Source: Punica granatum (taxonomy: Eukaryota; Streptophyta; Magnoliopsida; Myrtales; Lythraceae). Taken from it: 64,000 bases of DNA. This document shows positions 10,557 to 22,564 of this stretch, in pieces (within the stretch, counting starts at the first letter, position 1; each line of letters opens with the position of its first letter). Under the pieces are notes generated by a model that searched no databases, had not been told where the DNA came from, and was given only the letters and a program-made list of their open reading frames with translations. The stretch spans positions 18,212,001 through 18,276,000 of the forward strand of contig NC_045131.1 in the NCBI RefSeq assembly GCF_007655135.1, given 5' to 3'. The position numbers were made by a program, and so were the translations under genes.

Positions 10557-12789
10557 GTATATGAGGATCAAGTGAGATTGCAAAAAGAGAGTGATCAAAA
10601 GAAAGAGAGTGAACAGAAGAAAAAGAGTGAAAATCAGAGAGAGGCCGAGAAAAATGAGAGAGAAAAAGAAAATCAAAATTCGGCCATTGAGAGAAAATCA
10701 GAGAGAAAACAAAAGAATTTTTATGCAAAAATGGGAGAAATTAGGTAAGCAATGTTTTTAAATCAGCCGATGATTGTACTTTTGTACAAAGAGGCATTTT
10801 TCAATACTAACAAACTTGATATCGCTCTTCCAAGTTCTGTTGTTTCTCTTTTGCAGGAATATGAGGATGTCCTTCCCGAGGAAACATCACATGGGTTACC
10901 TCCAATCCGAGGGATTGAACATCAAATTATTTTGTTCCCGGTGCGACAATTTCAAACCGACCAGCTTATAGGAGCAATCCTGAGGAGACAAAGGAGCTTC
11001 AACGGCAGGTAAGTGAGTTGTTGGAGAAAGGGTACGTGAGGGAAAGCATGAGTCCATGCGTCGTTTCGGTTAAACTTGTACCTAAGAAGGATGGGACGTG
11101 GAGAATGTGCGTTGATTGCCGAGCAATCAACAACATAACGGTAAAGTATCGTCATCCTATTCCTCGCTTAGATGATATGTTAGATGGACTACATGGTTTT
11201 TGTGTATTTTCTAAAATTGATTTAAAGAGTGGTTATCATCAGATTAGAATGAAAGAAGGAGATGAATGAAAAACTGCCTTTAAAACAAAATACGGTTTGT
11301 ATGAATGGTTAGTTATGCCTTTTGGTTTGACTAATGCTCCAAGCACTTTTACGAGACTTATGAATCGTGTTTTGCGTGCATTTATAGGTAGATTTGTGGT
11401 TGTCAACTTTGATGATATACTCGTTTACAGCAAAAACTTAGATGATCATAAGGTACATTTGAAATCTGTTTTAGATGTGTTTAGGAAGGAAAAGTTATTG
11501 GTGCATGAATCTCTTGGTGGAGGATTAATGGGACATTTTGGAATTGCAAAGACTTTAGCTATTTTGCAAGAACACTTATATTGGCCACATATGAAAAGAG
11601 ATGTTGAGAGAATTTGGGGTAGATGCATTACGTGTAGGCAAGCTAAATCTAGAGTGCAGCCTAACGGTTTGTATACTCCTTTACTAATTCCTAGTGAGCC
11701 ATGAATTGATATTTCAATGGACTTTGTGTTAGGATTACCTAGGACTAAATGTGGGAGAGATTCAATTTTTGTGGTTGTGGATAGATTTTCTGAGATGGCA
11801 CACTTTATTCCATGTCACAAAACGGATGATGCCTCGCATGTTGCTGATTTGTTCTTTAGGGAGATTGTGAGGTTACATGGCATGCCTAGAACAATTGTTT
11901 CGGATAGAGATGCTAAGTTTTTGAGCTATTTTTGGAAGACTTTGTGGTGTAAGTTAGGTACTAAGCTGTTGTTTTCTACTACTTGTCACCCACAAACTGA
12001 TGGTCAAACGGAAGTAGTAAATAGAACTTTGTCTACTTTGTTGAGGGCAATCATAAAAAAAACATTAACACATGGGAAGAGTGTTTACCACATGTTGAGT
12101 TTGCTTATAACAGATCTGTTCATTCCGCAACTAAATTTTCACCATTTGAAATTGTGTATGGATTTAATCCTTTAATTCCATTGGATTTATCTCCTTTACC
12201 TTTGTCTGAGCATGTTAATTTAGATGGCAAAAAGAAAGCTGAATTTGTCAAGCAGATTCATGAGAAAACAAGACTCAACATTGAGCGAAGAACGGAGCAG
12301 TATACAAAACACGCCAACAAGGGCCGTCATAAGCTGATTTTTGAACCCGGAGATTGGGTTTGGTTGCATATGAGGAAAGAGAGATTTCCGGCGCAAAGAC
12401 GTTCCAAACTGCTTCCAAGAGGAGATGGTCCTTTTCAAGTCCTGGAGCGTATCAATGACAATTCTTATAAACTAGACCTGCCTGGTGAGTACAATGTAAG
12501 TGCTACTTTTAATGTTGCTGATTTGCTTCCTTTTGATGTAGGTGATGATTTGAGGACAAATCCTTTTCAAGAGGAGGGGAATGATGCAAATCGTAGTACG
12601 ACTTCAAGGGATCCAGTTCAAGTTCCAATTGGGCCGATTACGCGAGTACGAGCAAAGAAGTTTAAAGATGAAGAACTCAACGGCCTGATTCAAGAGGTTT
12701 GGGCTCAAGCAAATTCGTGGAGGCCCATTGGACATGAACAAAGATCCATCAACATTATTCAAGTTATAGAAGATTCCGGACAAGGCTAA
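10557..12789 (+). pseudogene. C linker, RT and integrase lacking RNase H, broken
   Basis: A Lys/Glu/Gln linker holds TAA at 10745-10747 (CAA in D). RT blocks follow: [39 protein letters not shown] and [10 protein letters not shown] (usual YFDD has Tyr changed to Asn). TGA at 11267-11269 replaces Trp. At about 11494-11500 RT (FRKEKL) joins directly to the integrase N-terminus ([13 protein letters not shown]), so the RT end and all RNase H are absent, exactly as in D. Integrase has DFVLGLP, SDRDAKF and TDGQTEVVN, with TGA at 11702-11704 and an A-run frameshift near 12058. The tail (to 12789) extends into the 3' LTR with GPITRVRAKKFKD. Confidence 0.88.
12568..12581 (+). other. C polypurine tract
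   Basis: CAAGAGGAGGGGAA directly before the 3' LTR; it also encodes QEEGN within pol. Confidence 0.75.
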
Positions 12790-13173
12790 ATTCAGCAAGT
12801 GTTGAAGGAAGCTTCTAGAATATTTGATGATCAAGAGAAGATATCATCAGATTTGTTTAAAGTTTAAATCTCATAGAAATATTCTAGGAATATTTAGATT
12901 TCATATATTTATAGATTATGTCATATCTCTATCGATATTCTAGGATTTATTTTCCTTATCTTTAGAGGAGATATGACCAGATTAGGATTAGTTTATGTCT
13001 ATATAAATTCATCTTAGTCAATTTTTAAAAGGAACATTCAGAAATTGTGAGAGTATTCTCTTTGATTCTTGAAGAACTAATCGAACTTATCGGAAGTTTC
13101 CGTGGCGTTCATCATCGACTTATCAAACGGCTTTCCACCACCGTTTGTGGCATCTTCATCGACTTATCAAGCG
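12582..13173 (+). repeat. C 3' LTR, left part
   Basis: Starts TGATGCAAATCGTAG and runs to AAGCG (13169-13173), where D is inserted. It resumes at 19158 after the second AAGCG. Confidence 0.88.
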
Positions 13174-13981
13174 TGATGCGATTCCCGCCAAGAATGACGA
13201 GACCCAACAACTAAAGGAACCCAAGATCATTCCACGATCAGATTTGATTGACGAACCCTCGACCCGTTGTTTACGACAAAAACAAGAACCTTGGTATAAC
13301 TGACATCAACCCGTTGTTTAATGCGAAACAAGAACCTCGGTATATAGGAAGACGCCACAAACGGTGATGGAAAGCCGCTTGATAAGTCGATGAAGACGCC
13401 ACAAACGATGGTGGAAAGCCGTTTGATAAGTCGATGATGAACGCCACGGAAACTTCCGATAAGTTCGATTAGTTCTTCAAGAACCAAAGAGAATACTCTC
13501 ACAATTTTCTGAATGTTCCTCCTTATTAAAAATTGACTAAGATGAATTTATATAGACATATACTAATCATAATCTGGCCATATCTCCTCTGAAGATAAGG
13601 AAAATAAAACCTAAAATATCGATAGAGATATGACATAATCTATAAAGATATGAAATCTAAATATCCCTAGAATATCTCCATGAGATTTAAACTTTAAATA
13701 AATCTGATGATATCTTCTCTTGATCATCAAATATTCTAGAAGCTTCCTTAAACACTTGCTGTATTTAGCCTTGTCCGGAATATTCTATAACTTGAATAAT
13801 GTTGATAGATTTTTGTTGATCACGTAGTTCATGTCCAATGGGCCTCCACGAATTTGCTTGAGCCCGAACCTCTTGAATTAGGCCGTTGAGTTCATCTTTA
13901 AACTTCTTTGCTCGTGCTCGCGTAATCGGTCCAATTGGAACTTGAACTGGATCCCTTGAAGTCGTGCTACGATTTGCATCA
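13174..13981 (-). repeat. D 3' LTR
   Basis: 808 bp; left boundary TGATGCGATTCCC and right boundary GATTTGCATCA in + orientation. It encodes the end of pol, with GPITRARAKKFKDELNG (about 13900-13950, minus strand). Confidence 0.9.
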
Positions 13982-16241
13982 TTCCCCTCCTCTTGAAAAG
14001 GATTTGTCCTCAAACCATCACCTACATCAAAAGGAAGCAAATCAGAAACATTAAAAGTAGCACTTACATTGTACTCACCAGGTAAGTCTAGTTTATAAGC
14101 ATTGTCATTGATGCGCTCCAGGACTTGAAAAGGTCCATCTCCTCTTGGAAGCAGTTTGGAACGTCTTTACGCCGGAAATCTCTCTTTCCTCATATGCAAC
14201 CAAACCCAATCTCCGGGTTCAAAAATCAGCTTATGACGGCCCTTGTTGGCGTGTTTTGTATACTGCTACGTTTTTCGCTCAATGTTGAGTCTTGTTTTCT
14301 CATGAATCTGCTTGACAAATTCAACTTTCTTTTTGCCATCTAAATTAACATGCTCAGTCAAAGGTAAAGGAGATAAATCTAATGGAGTTAAAGGATTAAA
14401 TCCATAAACAACTTCAAATGGTGAAAATTTAGAAGCGGAATGAACAGATCTGTTATAAGCAAACTCAACATGTGGTAAACACTCTTCCCATGTTTTAATG
14501 TTTTTTTTTTTATGATTGCCCTCAATAAAGTAGACAAAGTTCTATTTACTACTTCCGTTTGACCATCAGTTTGTGGGTGACAAGTAGTAGAAAATAATAG
14601 CTTAGTACCTAACTTACACCACAAAGTCTTCCAAAAATAGCTCAAGAACTTAGAATTTCTATTCGAAACAATTGTTCTAGGCATGCCATGTAACCTCACA
14701 ATCTACCTAAAGAACAAATCAGCAACATGCGAGGCATCATCAGTTTTGTGATATGGAATAAAGTGTGCCATCTTAGAAAATCTATCCACAACCACAAAAA
14801 TTGAATCTCTCCCACGTTTAGTCCTAGGTAATCCTAACACAAAATCCATTGAATTATCAATCCAAGACTCACTAGGAATTGGTAAAGGAGTATACAAACC
14901 GTTAGGCTGTACTCTGGATTTACCTTGCCTACACGTAATGCATCTACCACAAATTCTCTCAACATCTCTTTTCATATGTGGCCAATAGAAGTGTTCTTGC
15001 AAAATAGCTAAAGTCTTTGCAATTCCCAAATGTCCCATTAATCCTCCACCAAGAGATTCATGCACCAATAACTTTTCCTTCCTAAACACATCTAAAACAG
15101 ATTTCAAATGTACCTTATGATCATCTAAGTTTTTGCTATAAACGAGTATATCATCAAAGTAGACAACCACAAATCTACCTATAAATTCACGCAAAACATG
15201 ATTCATAAGTCTCATAAAAGTGCTTTGAGCATTAGTCAAACCAAAAGGCATAACTAACCATTCATACAAACCATATTTTGTTTTAAAGGCAGTTTTCCAT
15301 TCATCTCCTTCTTTCATTCTAATCTGATGATAACCACTCTTTAAATCAATTTTAGAAAATACACTAGAACCATGTAGCTCATCTAACATATCATCTAAAC
15401 GAGGAATAGGATGACGAGACTTTACCGTTATGTTGTTGATTGCTCGGCAATCAACGCACATTATCCACGTCCCATCCTTCTTAGGTACAAGTATTACTGG
15501 AACAGCACATGGACTCATGCTTTCCCTCACGTACCCTTTCTCCAACAACTCACTTACCTGCCGTTGAAGCTCCTTTGTCTCCTCAGGATTGCTCCTATAA
15601 GCTGGTCGGTTTGGAATTGTCGCACCGGGAATAAAATCAATTTGATGTTCAATCCCTCGGATTTGAGGTAAGCCATGTGGTGTTTCCTCGGGAAAGACAT
15701 CCTCATACTCCTGCAAAAGAGAAACAACAGAACTAGGAAGAGAGATATCAAGTTCGTTAGTATTGAAAAATGCCTCTTTGTACAAAAGTACAATCATCGG
15801 CTGATTTAAAAACATTGCTTGCCTAATTTCTCCCATGTTTGCATAAAAATTCTTTTGTTTTCTCTCTGATTTTCTCTTAATGGCCGAATTTTGATTTTCT
15901 TTTTCTCTCTCATTTTTCTCGGCCTCTCTCTGATTTTCACTCTTTTTCTTCTGTTCACTCTCTTTCTTTTGATCACTCTCTTTTTGCAATCTCACTTGAT
16001 CCTCATATACTTGCTGCGGAGTCAATGGTACAAGAGTGATTGATCGTTGATTAAGTACAAAGGAGTATTTGTTCGTAAAGCCATCATGCTTTACTCGTCT
16101 ATCAAATTGCCATGGACGCCCTAGCAACAAGTGTCCTGCTTGCATCGGTACTACATCACACAACACTTCATCTTCGTATTTACCGATTCGAAATGCAACT
16201 AACACCTGCTTGTTCACCCTTATCTCATCACTATCATTCAA
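13765..16241 (-). pseudogene. D protease end, linker, RT and integrase lacking RNase H
   Basis: Continues the gag-pro frame after TAG at 16242-16244. The protease end ([10 protein letters not shown]), a Lys/Glu linker and RT ([37 protein letters not shown]) are open. At about 15066-15074 RT FRKEKL joins integrase LVHESLGG, so RT thumb and RNase H are absent while the frame is kept. The integrase zinc domain and core follow, with TAG at about 14700-14702. The second catalytic region reads SNRNSKF instead of SDRDAKF, so both Asp are Asn. An A-run near 14505 shifts the frame; the C-terminal tail re-opens at 14040-13765. Confidence 0.87.
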
Positions 16242-16581
16242 CTATTGCAGCTTGTACGGCCTAGGGTGCTTCACCATGGGCAGTCTCAATTTTTCCACCA
16301 TTGTTGTGCTTGCAACATTAGTACAACTACCACCATAAATAATCACACTACATACCTTGTCTTTGATGTAGCACCTAGTGTGAAAGATGTTATCCCGCTG
16401 TATTTCTTCAACTCCTTTTATTTGCAAGCTCAATGCTCTCCTTGCCACCAATGTTAATGCATCTGGAGCTAAATATTTCTCCTCGGGAACGTCCTCCAAT
16501 GGGGGCATGTCATCGGTGTCAGAATCTTCAGTGTCGGTCACAATGTCACCATTGTCTCGCATCACCATGACCCGCTTGTTT

Positions 16582-16613
<32 letters not shown>

Positions 16614-17657
16614 GCATTTAAAACACTTAATGTCACGATTCCTGGAGGTAGAAATGTCGGTTTTACCTTGAGGAACATGGCTGGTTGCTTCTTGCTTTTG
16701 CTCGGTTTTCAAAATCGACGTGGATTGCTTCTCATCTTTCTTCCACTGATTCGGTTTCCAAGTGGATGTGCTTGGACTTTGGCTTGCACGTGTATTGCCT
16801 CTCCTCTTGAACTGGTTCTCAATCTTGATGGCCATGTGCACCATATCCTCCAACTCCACATAATGTTGTAATTCCACGGCATTTTGAATTTCTCGGTTCA
16901 ATCCAGCCAAAAATCTTGCCATAGTAGCCTCCCGATCCTCCTCTACGTTAGCTCTAATCATGGCTACTTCCATCTCCTTAAAATATTCCTCTACACTTCG
17001 GTTACCTTGCCTAAGACTTTGTAACTTATTATACAGCTCCCGGTAGTAATAACTAGGAACAAATCGCTTCCTCATCACCCTTTTCATTTCCTCCCACGTA
17101 TCTATAGGTGGCTCTCTATTTCTTCGCCTATTTATCATCAATTGATCCCACCAAACAATTGCATAATCCGAGAATTCAATTGCTGCCAATTTGACTTTCT
17201 TCAGCTCGGAATAACTATAACAATCAAATACAAACTCCACCTTTTTCTCCCACTCAAGGTATGCTTCGGGATCACTCTTTCCTTGGAACGATGGGATTTT
17301 CATCTTAATACTACCCAAGTTATTATCTTCCCGATTCCTATCTTCTCTAAACCGCCCTCCATGTCTCCTATTACTAACAACCGAATCTCGATCATCTTCA
17401 TCAAAACTAGTCCCATAAATCTCTTCATCTTCAACCCTCGCTTCCCTCGGTTGAACTCTTTCCCTCCTACGTGCATTAGGAGCATTTCGTGGCTGCTCCA
17501 CACGTTTATTCTCTATCAGATCTATCCGTTCATGAACCTGCTCAAACTCCAACCGCATCACACGCCTCATCTCACTCATCATGGCCTCTATAAGTATTTT
17601 CGAATCAGCCAATTCCGTTGCACCTTCGGGAATACTCTTAGCACTGTTGGGAGACAT
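16242..17657 (-). pseudogene. gag: D gag-protease
   Basis: 471 codons starting MSPNSAKSIPEGATELADSK. It contains an N-terminal coiled-coil-like region, the capsid domain ([42 protein letters not shown]), zinc knuckle CFKCQGRGHIASQC and protease start. The protease motif reads IIYGGSCTN where related copies have IIDGGS, so Asp is lost. The frame ends at TAG 16242-16244, where sister C has TGG (PYKLQW). This is the fullest gag of the C/D family in the window. Confidence 0.87.
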
Positions 17658-18330
17658 GATTGTTGCAAAATAAAGTTAGAAAGAATGGACCTCACAATTC
17701 TCTCCCTTACGTGTTTACACTCAAGAATGCGAATCACTCTACACTCGTGTTTTCACTCAACAAAATATGTGGCTTTTAACTCTCTAATATTCTCACCGCT
17801 CTTGCCTTTTTCTACTCGACAATTCTCTTTCAGTTCCTTTGGAACTAAACAAACAACTCCAAATTTTCCAGCAACAATTCACCAAGAACTCATCAAGGAA
17901 AATTAATGATCAAAGGAAATTTCAGGAAGAAAAGAAGCAAGAGAAAAGGCAACTACTATGAAGGATTAAATAAACCAAAATGTTATATGAAATTATGGGA
18001 TCAGAATCAATGCAGATTACAAAGAACGAGAAATAACAACTTTAAAATGGTCTGATGTAACAAAATTTGGATCAAATTGACAATGATGTCTTAATTCTTT
18101 TCTTTTGATCCTTTTTTTTTTCAGCTCTGTATTTTTTTTTGGCCGATTTTTTTCTTCTTTTTTTTCAACTCTATTTTTTTTTTCAGCTGTGTTTTTTTTT
18201 TTGGCCGAAATTTTTTTTTCAGCTCTTTTTTTTTCTGCTAACAATCCGCAAAGAACAAAACTCAATGAAGCGAAACTCAGCAAATTGAAACAAAAAAAAT
18301 GGATAGGATAAACCCGATTTAGAGCCTGAT
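17658..18330 (-). other. D leader with conserved block and A-tracts
   Basis: In element orientation: primer site, A-tract array (T-runs at 18105-18236 on +), then the conserved block (about 17813-17687) before gag. No gene is supported; the long minus-strand frame at 18673-18017 is LTR plus A-tract. Confidence 0.6.
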
Positions 18331-18342
18331 GCTCTGATACCA
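18331..18342 (-). other. D primer-binding site
   Basis: GCTCTGATACCA on +, i.e. TGGTATCAGAGC in element orientation, two bases from the LTR. Confidence 0.82.
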
Positions 18343-18344
18343 AA

Positions 18345-19152
18345 TGATGCGATTCCCGCCAAGAATGACGAGACCTAACAACTAAAGGAACCCAAGATCG
18401 TTCCACAATCAGATTTGATTGACGAACCCTTGACCCGTTGTTTACGACAAAAACAAGAACCTTGGTATAACTGACCTCAACCCGTTGTTTAATGCGAAAC
18501 AAGAATCTCGGTATATAGGAAGACGCCACAAACGGTGATGGAAAGCCGCTTGATAAGTCGATGAAGACGCCACAAACGGTGGTCGAAAGCCGTTTGATAA
18601 GTCGATGATGAACGCCACGGAAACTTCCGATAAGTTCGATTAGTTCTTCAAGAACCAAAGAGAATACTCTCACAATTTTCTGAATGTTCCTCCTTATTAA
18701 AAATTGACTAAGATGAATTTATATAGACATATACTAATCCTAATCTGGCCATATCTCCTCTAAAGATAAGGAAAATAAAACCTAAAATATCGATAGAGAT
18801 ATGACATAATCTATAAAGATATGGAATCTAAATATCCCTAGAATATCTCCATGAGATTTAAACTTTAAATAAATCTGATGATATCTTCTCTTGATCATCA
18901 AATATTCTAGAAGCTTCCTTAAACACTTGCTGTATTTAGCCTTGTTCGGAATCTTCTATAACTTGAATAATGTTGATAGATTTTTATTGATCACGTAGTT
19001 CATGTCCAATGGGCCTCCACGAATTTGCTTGAGCCCGAACCTCTTGAATTAGGCCGTTGAGTTCATCATTAAACTTCTTTGCTCGTGCTCGCGTAATCGG
19101 TCCAATTGGAACTTGAACTGGATCCCTTGAAGTCGTGCTACGATTTGCATCA
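18345..19152 (-). repeat. D 5' LTR
   Basis: 808 bp, boundaries TGATGCGATTCCC and GATTTGCATCA in + orientation. TATA box at 18718-18725 (minus strand) and TTGTTT/AAACAA stem at 18438-18456. Confidence 0.9.
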
Positions 19153-19157
19153 AAGCG

Positions 19158-19352
19158 GCTTTCCAACACCGTTTGTGGCGTCTTCCCGAGGTTCTTGTTT
19201 CGCATTAAACAACGGGTTGAGGTCAGTTATACCAAAGTTCTTGTTTATGTTGTAAACAACGGGTTGAGGGTTCGTTAATCAAATCTGATTGTGAAACGAT
19301 CTTGGGTTCCTTTAGTTGTCAGGTCTCGTCATTCTTGGCGGGAATCGCATCA
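19158..19352 (+). repeat. C 3' LTR, right part
   Basis: Resumes GCTTTCC after the AAGCG duplication and ends GGGAATCGCATCA at 19352. It has a small deletion (TATATAC region) relative to the C 5' LTR. Confidence 0.88.
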
Positions 19353-19535
19353 TTTTTCTATTCTGCCGGGTCCAGCGGCCGATCAGGCCCCTATTTATAT
19401 TCCGTCGGGTCCAGCGGCCGATCATGCCCCAATTTATATTCCGCCGGGTCCAGCGGCCGATCAGGCCCTATTTGTATTCCGCTGGGTCCAGCGGCCGATC
19501 TGGCCCATTTTGTAATCCGCCGAGTCCAGCGGTCC
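19353..19535. repeat. ~38-bp tandem array of solo LTR B
   Basis: About five units of the type TATTCCGCCGGGTCCAGCGG followed by CCGATCAGGCCC. One more unit lies at 8145-8189 on the other side of C. B' has a related 37-bp array (63697-64000). Confidence 0.8.
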
Positions 19536-19852
19536 CATGGCTATAGTCAAACAACAATCACAATCATGATCAATTGTAACCATACCATCTCACGTCATAC
19601 ATCATTATACCCAAGCATAATCCCAATCACATCACAATGGCAGCACATTACCATCACATATCTCATACACAACCAGTAAACACAATCACATCGCGTTATC
19701 TCAACTCAAAGTGAAACATACAAAACAATATCTCTCAAATTCCATCACGGAACATAGCACGACCAATTCCTTAATCTAACTATCACAATATTCATCTTCA
19801 CAATTTATATAATTAGAACGCATCATTTCACAAGGACTGGAATATTCACATA

Positions 19853-19883
<31 letters not shown>

Positions 19884-21389
19884 TATATATATCATTTCAC
19901 AATGGAATAAAGTACTCACAGATAATTCCAAGAAAATAGCTCACTGGGTCACACTTTCAGAGTGCAAGACTCAGTCTCCTTGATTCCTATGATTTGCAAC
20001 ATAAATTTAGAGAATAATTAACATAGCACCATTACATGACTTCCAATATCCCTCACAACTTCTTTACAGCTCACTGTGTCAATACAATGCAAAATTTCTT
20101 ATGTCTTATTCATTTTGTCTTATAATTCTCTCATCTTTGCTCAAGCACCACTTAATAATCTCTATTTGACAACCTTATTTAAGTAAATAGAGAGAGGATT
20201 TCACATTTATCGTTAATAGGATAGTTTAATCAATAAAGGAATGAATTCATCAGAAGAATTCTATTAAGGACAACTTCTTTTCATTTGGTGCAAGGACTAA
20301 AAATTATACTGTTGAAATTAAGTAATTTAAGCCTACCTCTATTCCTTCGCATCATCCAACAAGGCAACCAACAAAAGAAACTTCCATTTTACTGTCCACC
20401 AATTTCTTTGAATACACTCTCTTCTCTCATCCTCTGTCTCTTCCCGTTAAGCCGAACCCTAAAACTCCCTATGATCATTTAACAAGAATTTAGCACCTTT
20501 AAAACGAATACTCCGATCGAAAGTCCAAATGTTCGTAAAATAACATCTCTAACTTGAAAAGATAGAAATCGACTTAACAAACACCAAAAATCAGATATGA
20601 CCAGCAAGGAAGATCGAGCTTAAAGAACATGAAAGTGGTCAGTTTTGGATTTGAGGAAAGAAGATTCGATAAACCCACACATTACGGAAAAATATGACAA
20701 TTAGTATCTTTATTTCAAAAAATCTCGAAAAATTATCTAAACTAGTAGATTCAAACACGAATCTGTACAAACAAAAATCACCGCAATCCGATGTCTGAGC
20801 GAGCCTAACGAGCCTTCCGAAGTTGCTGGCGCGGGCCATACGGAACAGACCCGGGCTGTGCGATGGCCAAACTTCGGAAGTTCGGCTCTCTCCCTATATA
20901 ACTCCGAATACCACAATCTTGGAGTCTCTGGAAAGCTTACAATGTGGGCTATGTTTTAGAAACAAACGGTATGCCAAAACATGAAGAAATCAGTTCAAAA
21001 ATGCCGGTTGAAGTTGACGTTTCGTTATGATTTTCAGAATTTGAAATCGCGATAACTTTCAAACCGTATAACGAAATCAAATTTTCGAACTAATAACATC
21101 TACACATCAAGCTGCCATTAACGAGCCTCAACCAAGCTTCCTCCCTCTATACTCTAGAAACCGTGAATTTAGCATTGAACGAGATGTAATTCTTACCTTA
21201 ATAGATAGAACAACCTCTTCCTGAGATCACTACGAGGGATTGATGATCATAGCCTCCCCTGTCAGCTCTGACCCGAACCTTCATTCTCTTCCATAACGCC
21301 AACCCGAGCTCTCAAACGAGCTCACTTTCTTCCTCTATTATGCTCCACCTTCTTCCTATTCCCTTTGCTTTGTATCCTTGAGCTCATAG

Positions 21390-21393
<4 letters not shown>

Positions 21394-21436
<43 letters not shown>
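21394..21436. repeat. (CT)n microsatellite
   Basis: About 21 CT units inside solo LTR B. Confidence 0.95.
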
Positions 21437-21440
<4 letters not shown>

Positions 21441-21577
21441 TTTTGCTCTGTTTTCTTTTTCTTCAGTTCCCTACCCGCCGTCTCGAGCAAGAAGAAAAGA
21501 ACAAAAATAAATGAAATGAATGCATGTGGAGCCCATAGCTCCACCCTTTTTTTTTTCCTCTGATGCTCCAGCCATAC

Positions 21578-21578
<1 letters not shown>

Positions 21579-21610
<32 letters not shown>
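21579..21610. repeat. (TA)n microsatellite
   Basis: About 16 TA units inside solo LTR B. Confidence 0.95.
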
Positions 21611-21612
<2 letters not shown>

Positions 21613-21700
21613 CTATAAGTAAGTGTACGTGTGTGTATACATATATATCAACTATGTGAAATAAAAATAAAATAAAATAATTGTCAGGTCTCACACAAAC

Positions 21701-21885
21701 CGACGAGCTTAGGTCGGAAGGACTTCGTGATGAGGATCGTGGGCACGATGATGGGGCTGAAGCACACGAGCTCGGAAGTGGGATTCGTGAAGAGGGAGCT
21801 GATGCACAAGATCTCAGAGGCTTACATGTTCCGAGTGGACCAATCACACGAGCGAAGGCAAGACAAATCCAGCAAGCTGTGGAGA
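21701..21885 (+). repeat. A 3' LTR, fragment 2
   Basis: Follows the second CAAAC (21696-21700). Positions 21713 onward align with window positions 1-173. It ends with GGAGA (21881-21885), the target site of element E, and encodes [16 protein letters not shown] of the A pol tail. Confidence 0.88.
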
Positions 21886-22564
21886 TGATGCGAACCCCGT
21901 CGAACCCGTCGCGGAACCCAGCAACAATAATATGGAATCAAATCCCGGATCGTCCAAGATAGAGATTTTGAAAGGTGGAATATCGACCCCGTAGCTATAT
22001 AGAGCTAGAAACCAATATTATAAGAAGCTTAAGAACTACAAGTAATCGACTTGCAACCCTTGAAGCATAAGTTCAACAAGAACAATTTGGAGAATATCTC
22101 TCACACAAGATAGAAAATGGCAGAAAAGTTCTCTAAAAAATAACCTAGGGAGGAGCTTATAATGCTCTTGTAATCTGAAGACAACTAAGGAAAGCAAGCA
22201 TATTCTAGAAGGCATATTCCAACCAGATTTGGTTGCCATCTTCTAGAAGGCATATTCCAACCTGATAGAAGGCATATTCTAACCACATTTTGTGGCCATC
22301 TTCTAGAAAGCATATCCAACTAGATTTGAGGTAGTTATGGTTATCCTTTAATGCCCCGATGTGTACTGATGAGGTCCAGCACTCTTGATGACCAAAATCA
22401 GCCCCGAGTCGACTTGTTCGTCTCTCGAACTGCGTGCCTCTTCCCGAATATTCGTCCATAAGTTCTGCAAGGCTTGCTCCAATTTCTTGGCACGTGCTTT
22501 GGTGACTGGTCCGGTAGAAATATGCAACTTGTCCTCATGCTCGGAGTCCGGCTCAACCCTATCA
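21886..22564 (-). repeat. E 3' LTR
   Basis: 679 bp from TGATGCGAACCCC to CAACCCTATCA (+ orientation). About 38 bp longer than the 5' LTR because of an extra copy in the repeated (TTCTAGAAGGCATATTCCAAC) stretch at 22205-22320. TAGCT/AGCTA stem at 21992-22007. Confidence 0.9.

Larger units (their letters stand above)
13174..19152 (-). mobile_element. Element D: sister of C, minus strand, in the 3' LTR of C
   Basis: Both LTRs are 808 bp (13174-13981 and 18345-19152) and differ at about 15 positions by eye, near 2%. AAGCG is duplicated at 13169-13173 and 19153-19157. Interior 13982-18344 keeps a complete gag but lacks RNase H through the same junction as C. It belongs to the same family as its target, since the LTR reads TGATGCAAATCG in element orientation. 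Confidence 0.92.
8190..19352 (+). mobile_element. Element C: RNase H-less CRM-like retrotransposon
   Basis: LTR-bounded element with TTTTT duplications at 8185-8189 and 19353-19357, inserted in the tandem-repeat part of solo LTR B. 5' LTR 8190-8981, interior 8982-12581, 3' LTR 12582-13173 plus 19158-19352, split by D. Its interior is only ~3.6 kb because gag and the RT-RNase H region carry large deletions. D, in the opposite orientation, is its close sister. Confidence 0.88.
7288..21695. mobile_element. Solo LTR B (interrupted by C and D)
   Basis: Begins TGTCACGACCCGAAATTT at 7288 and ends GGTCTCACA at 21695, flanked by CAAAC (7283-7287 and 21696-21700). Removing C (8190-19352 plus one TTTTT) leaves about 3.2 kb with no coding domain, primer site or internal region. 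It is therefore read as one large solo LTR. The TGTCACGACCC start is common in large-LTR plant gypsy families, but I cannot name the lineage. 19536-21390 and 21437-21660 are AT-rich LTR sequence in which I see no gene. Confidence 0.75.

Noticed and set aside
17142..17906. 254-codon + ORF opposite D gag
   Set aside because: Antisense shadow of gag plus leader; no domain.
21356..21847. 163-codon minus ORF across the (CT)n and (TA)n repeats
   Set aside because: Microsatellite translation spanning the B/A boundary.
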